Positions 62,016-64,000 of a stretch of 64,000 nucleotides of DNA are shown piece after piece. The notes under the pieces were generated by a model, which did no database searches, had not been told where the DNA came from, and saw nothing but the letters and a program-made list of their open reading frames with translations. The position numbers were made by a program, and so were the translations under genes. The DNA is from Clostridiales bacterium (GTDB lineage Bacteria; Bacillota; Clostridia; Christensenellales; Pumilibacteraceae). The DNA lies in assembly GCA_029066805.1 (NCBI GenBank), contig JAIEFT010000044.1, positions 62,001-126,000 on the forward strand, given 5' to 3'. Positions within the stretch are counted from its first letter, which is position 1; every line of letters starts with the position of its first letter.

Positions 62016-63107
62016 ATGAAAATCGGAGTAGTGGGACTTCCCAACGTAGGCAAGAGCACGCTGTTCAACGCCATTACCGAGGCGGGCGCGGAGTGCGCCA
62101 ATTATCCGTTCTGCACGATTGAACCCAATGTAGGCGTGGTTGCAGTGCCCGACGAGCGGCTGTCCGTTCTGGAAAAAATGTATTCGGCTAAGCGCGTAGT
62201 GCCTGCCGTTATCGAGTTTGTCGATATTGCGGGCTTGGTCAAGGGCGCGTCGCACGGCGAGGGTTTGGGCAATAAGTTCCTTTCGCATATACGCGAATGC
62301 GACGCCATTATCGAGGTTGTGCGCTGCTTCGACGACGAGAATATAATCAACGTGTCGGACACGGTAGACCCCGTGCGCGACGCGGACACGATAAACACCG
62401 AGCTTATGCTCGCCGACCTCGAGAGCATAGAAAAGCGCCGCGCCAAGTTTGAAAAGACCGTAAAGAGCGGCGACAAAAAAGCTGCGGAAGCATTGGAGCT
62501 TTTAACGCGCATGACCGAATGCATAAATGCGGGCAAGTCGCTCCGGTCAATGAAGCTTGACTACGAAACGCTTGCTTTGGTGGACGGACAGTTTTTGCTT
62601 TCGGTCAAGCCTATTATCTACTGCGCCAATATTTCCGAAAACGATATCGGCGCGGTGCAAAATAAGTATGTGGACGCCATACGTGAGTATGCCAAAGCCG
62701 ACGGTGCGGCTGTAATAGATATTTGCGCAAAAGTGGAAAACGAAATTTCTCAGCTCCCTGTTGACGAACGCGCCGAATACCTCGACGCGCTCGGACTTAC
62801 CAAGTCGGGTCTGGAGCGCGTTATCACTTCCGGTTACGAGCTTTTGGGGCTTATGAGCTACCTGACGGCGGGCGAAAAGGAAGTGCGCGCTTGGACGATA
62901 GAAAAGGGCACTACCGCGCCCAAGGCTGCGGGCAAGATCCACTCCGACTTCGAGCGCGGGTTTATTCGCGCGGAAATCGTCAGTTACGACGACCTTATTT
63001 CTTGCGGCTCGCTCGTCGCCGCAAAAGCCGCAGGCAAGCTGCGCAGCGAGGGAAAGGACTACGTTATGAAGGACGGGGACGTAGTGGAGTTTAAATTCAA
63101 TGTATAA
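62016..63107 (+). CDS. ychF: Redox-regulated ATPase YchF (OLA1 family)
   Basis: 363 residues from ATG 62016, chosen for GGAG 5 bases upstream; an in-frame GTG at 62010 overlaps it. The G1 motif GLPNVGKST is at 7-15, DIAGLVKGAS is the G3 region, and the usual NKxD is replaced by NISEND, as in this ATP-preferring family. The C-terminal TGS domain ends in EGKDYVMKDGDVVEFKFNV. YchF associates with ribosomes and stress responses. It is monocistronic with its own promoter. Confidence 0.95.
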   Translation: MKIGVVGLPNVGKSTLFNAITEAGAECANYPFCTIEPNVGVVAVPDERLSVLEKMYSAKRVVPAVIEFVDIAGLVKGASHGEGLGNKFLSHIRECDAIIEVVRCFDDENIINVSDTVDPVRDADTINTELMLADLESIEKRRAKFEKTVKSGDKKAAEALELLTRMTECINAGKSLRSMKLDYETLALVDGQFLLSVKPIIYCANISENDIGAVQNKYVDAIREYAKADGAAVIDICAKVENEISQLPVDERAEYLDALGLTKSGLERVITSGYELLGLMSYLTAGEKEVRAWTIEKGTTAPKAAGKIHSDFERGFIRAEIVSYDDLISCGSLVAAKAAGKLRSEGKDYVMKDGDVVEFKFNV

Positions 63108-63111
63108 AAGA

Positions 63112-63147
63112 GGATGAGATTCTTCGCTTCGCTCTGAATGACAAGAA
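63112..63147. repeat. Fragment of the GGATGAGATTC repeat family
   Basis: AGGATGAGATTCTTCGCTTCGCTCTGAATGACA-type sequence, the left end of the MITE-like family, without a matching right end here. Confidence 0.6.
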
Positions 63148-63191
63148 GTGATTAAAATTCCTAATTAATTCACATATTCACAGGTGTACAT

Positions 63192-64000
63192 ATGTTCGAT
63201 TATAAGACATTAATATACGAATCGGCAAAAAACGTGCTTGATGGACTTGATCCGAGCGATGTGACGGCGGCGGACGCGTTTTGCGACTACTGCATTCCTT
63301 GCTTTAAGTTCGCAAAGATTTTGCGAAAAAGTCCTATGATCATAGCTGCCGACGCGGCTAAAGCCATTTCGATCGAGGGCATAAAGACGGAAGCTCTTAA
63401 CGGGTATCTCAATTTTACCGTCGAGCGCGAGGGGTTTATTGCGCACGCGTTATCAGAGATCGGCGAGTACAAACCGCTTGAGGACAAGACAGTATGTCTC
63501 GATTATTCTTCGGTCAACATCGCCAAGCCCTTCCACATCGGGCATCTTATGACGACCGTCATAGGCGGGTCGCTGTGCAATATTTACCGCGAGCTCGGCG
63601 CAAAGGTAGTCGGCATAAACCACTTAGGCGACTGGGGCACGCAGTTTGGCGGACTCATCTCCGCGTATAGGCGTTGGGGCGACGAGGCACGGCTGAATGA
63701 GCGCGGACTGGACGAGCTGCTTGAGCTTTACGTTCGCTATCACAGCGAAGCCGAAAATGACGAGGTTATTGCCGCCGAGGCGCGCGAGTGGTCCAAAAAG
63801 ATAGAGAGCGGCGATCCGTACGCCGTCGGACTTTTTGAAAAGTTTAAGGCGACCACGCTCGAACAGGCTAAAAAGGTGTACAAGCGGCTCAATATCGAGT
63901 TTGACAGCTATCTCGGCGAAAGCTTTTACGTAGACAAAGTTCCAGCGGTAGAACAAAGACTCGAAAAGAAAGGTTTGCTCAAAATGAGCGACGGCGCGGA
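63192..64000 (+). CDS. argS: Arginine-tRNA ligase, 3' end outside window
   Basis: The frame is open from ATG 63192 to the end of the window (269 codons). Class I synthetase features are KTVCLDYSSVNIAKPFHIGHL with the HIGH signature (about residues 117-120) and GINHLGDWGTQFGGLI, a motif specific to ArgRS. The N-terminal additional domain that reads the tRNA D loop precedes it (residues 1-95). The KMSKS loop lies beyond the window. The start is preceded only by a weak AGGTGTAC. Confidence 0.93.
   Translation, partial: MFDYKTLIYESAKNVLDGLDPSDVTAADAFCDYCIPCFKFAKILRKSPMIIAADAAKAISIEGIKTEALNGYLNFTVEREGFIAHALSEIGEYKPLEDKTVCLDYSSVNIAKPFHIGHLMTTVIGGSLCNIYRELGAKVVGINHLGDWGTQFGGLISAYRRWGDEARLNERGLDELLELYVRYHSEAENDEVIAAEAREWSKKIESGDPYAVGLFEKFKATTLEQAKKVYKRLNIEFDSYLGESFYVDKVPAVEQRLEKKGLLKMSDGA

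Overview
The window looks like a chromosome segment of an uncultured, anaerobic, gut-type member of the Bacillota (Clostridia-like, single-membrane). Indicators are spoVG, a secG/ribonuclease R neighbourhood, a class I two-subunit fumarase, M29 aminopeptidase, YugP-type zinc peptidase, CPBP proteases, BspA-type leucine-rich repeats, strong sigma-A promoters (TTGACA-17-TATAAT) and Shine-Dalgarno sites of the AAGGAGG type. No rRNA operon, phage, insertion sequence or CRISPR array is visible. I cannot assign a genus from sequence alone.

Region 1 (1-22505) is an accessory block with every gene on the plus strand and short gaps or overlaps. In order: the end of a BspA-like leucine-rich-repeat protein; a glycoside hydrolase 3-like protein that has lost its catalytic residues and carries a degenerate McrB-like AAA+ domain at its C terminus; a membrane-anchored McrB-like AAA+ ATPase; a DUF2357-like coiled-coil protein; a second membrane-anchored ATPase whose 1.1 kb ATPase part is almost identical to the first; two large membrane-anchored proteins made of YDG/MBG repeats around a transglutaminase-like domain; and a HelD-like superfamily 1 helicase. 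This is the best candidate for an undescribed system: a McrB/DUF2357-type core without a visible nuclease, tied to cell-surface proteins.

Region 2 (22600-30861) holds ordinary single genes and small operons: HtrA-like lipoprotein protease, a CDF metal transporter, mnmA, a YugP-like zinc peptidase, a Nudix hydrolase and an asparaginase. Three tandem 81-bp repeats lie at 29035-29277.

Region 3 (31000-39792, minus strand) is one 2930-codon gene for a membrane-anchored protein built from about ten divergent units of roughly 200 residues with alternating helix and beta strands.

Region 4 (40237-50509) holds a DUF4143-type ATPase, an initiator tRNA, RtcB, two modules in which a small XRE repressor diverges from a zinc-ribbon membrane protein (the second interrupted by a stop codon), an M29 aminopeptidase and fumarase.

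Region 5 (50590-64000) is mostly housekeeping: WalJ-like metallo-hydrolase, two CPBP proteases, rlmH, M14 peptidase, tadA, murC, spoVG, secG, ribonuclease R, a Fic protein with an operator-like palindrome, ychF and the start of argS. Several genes have a strong promoter whose -10 box lies 6-7 bases before the start codon, which predicts leaderless mRNAs.
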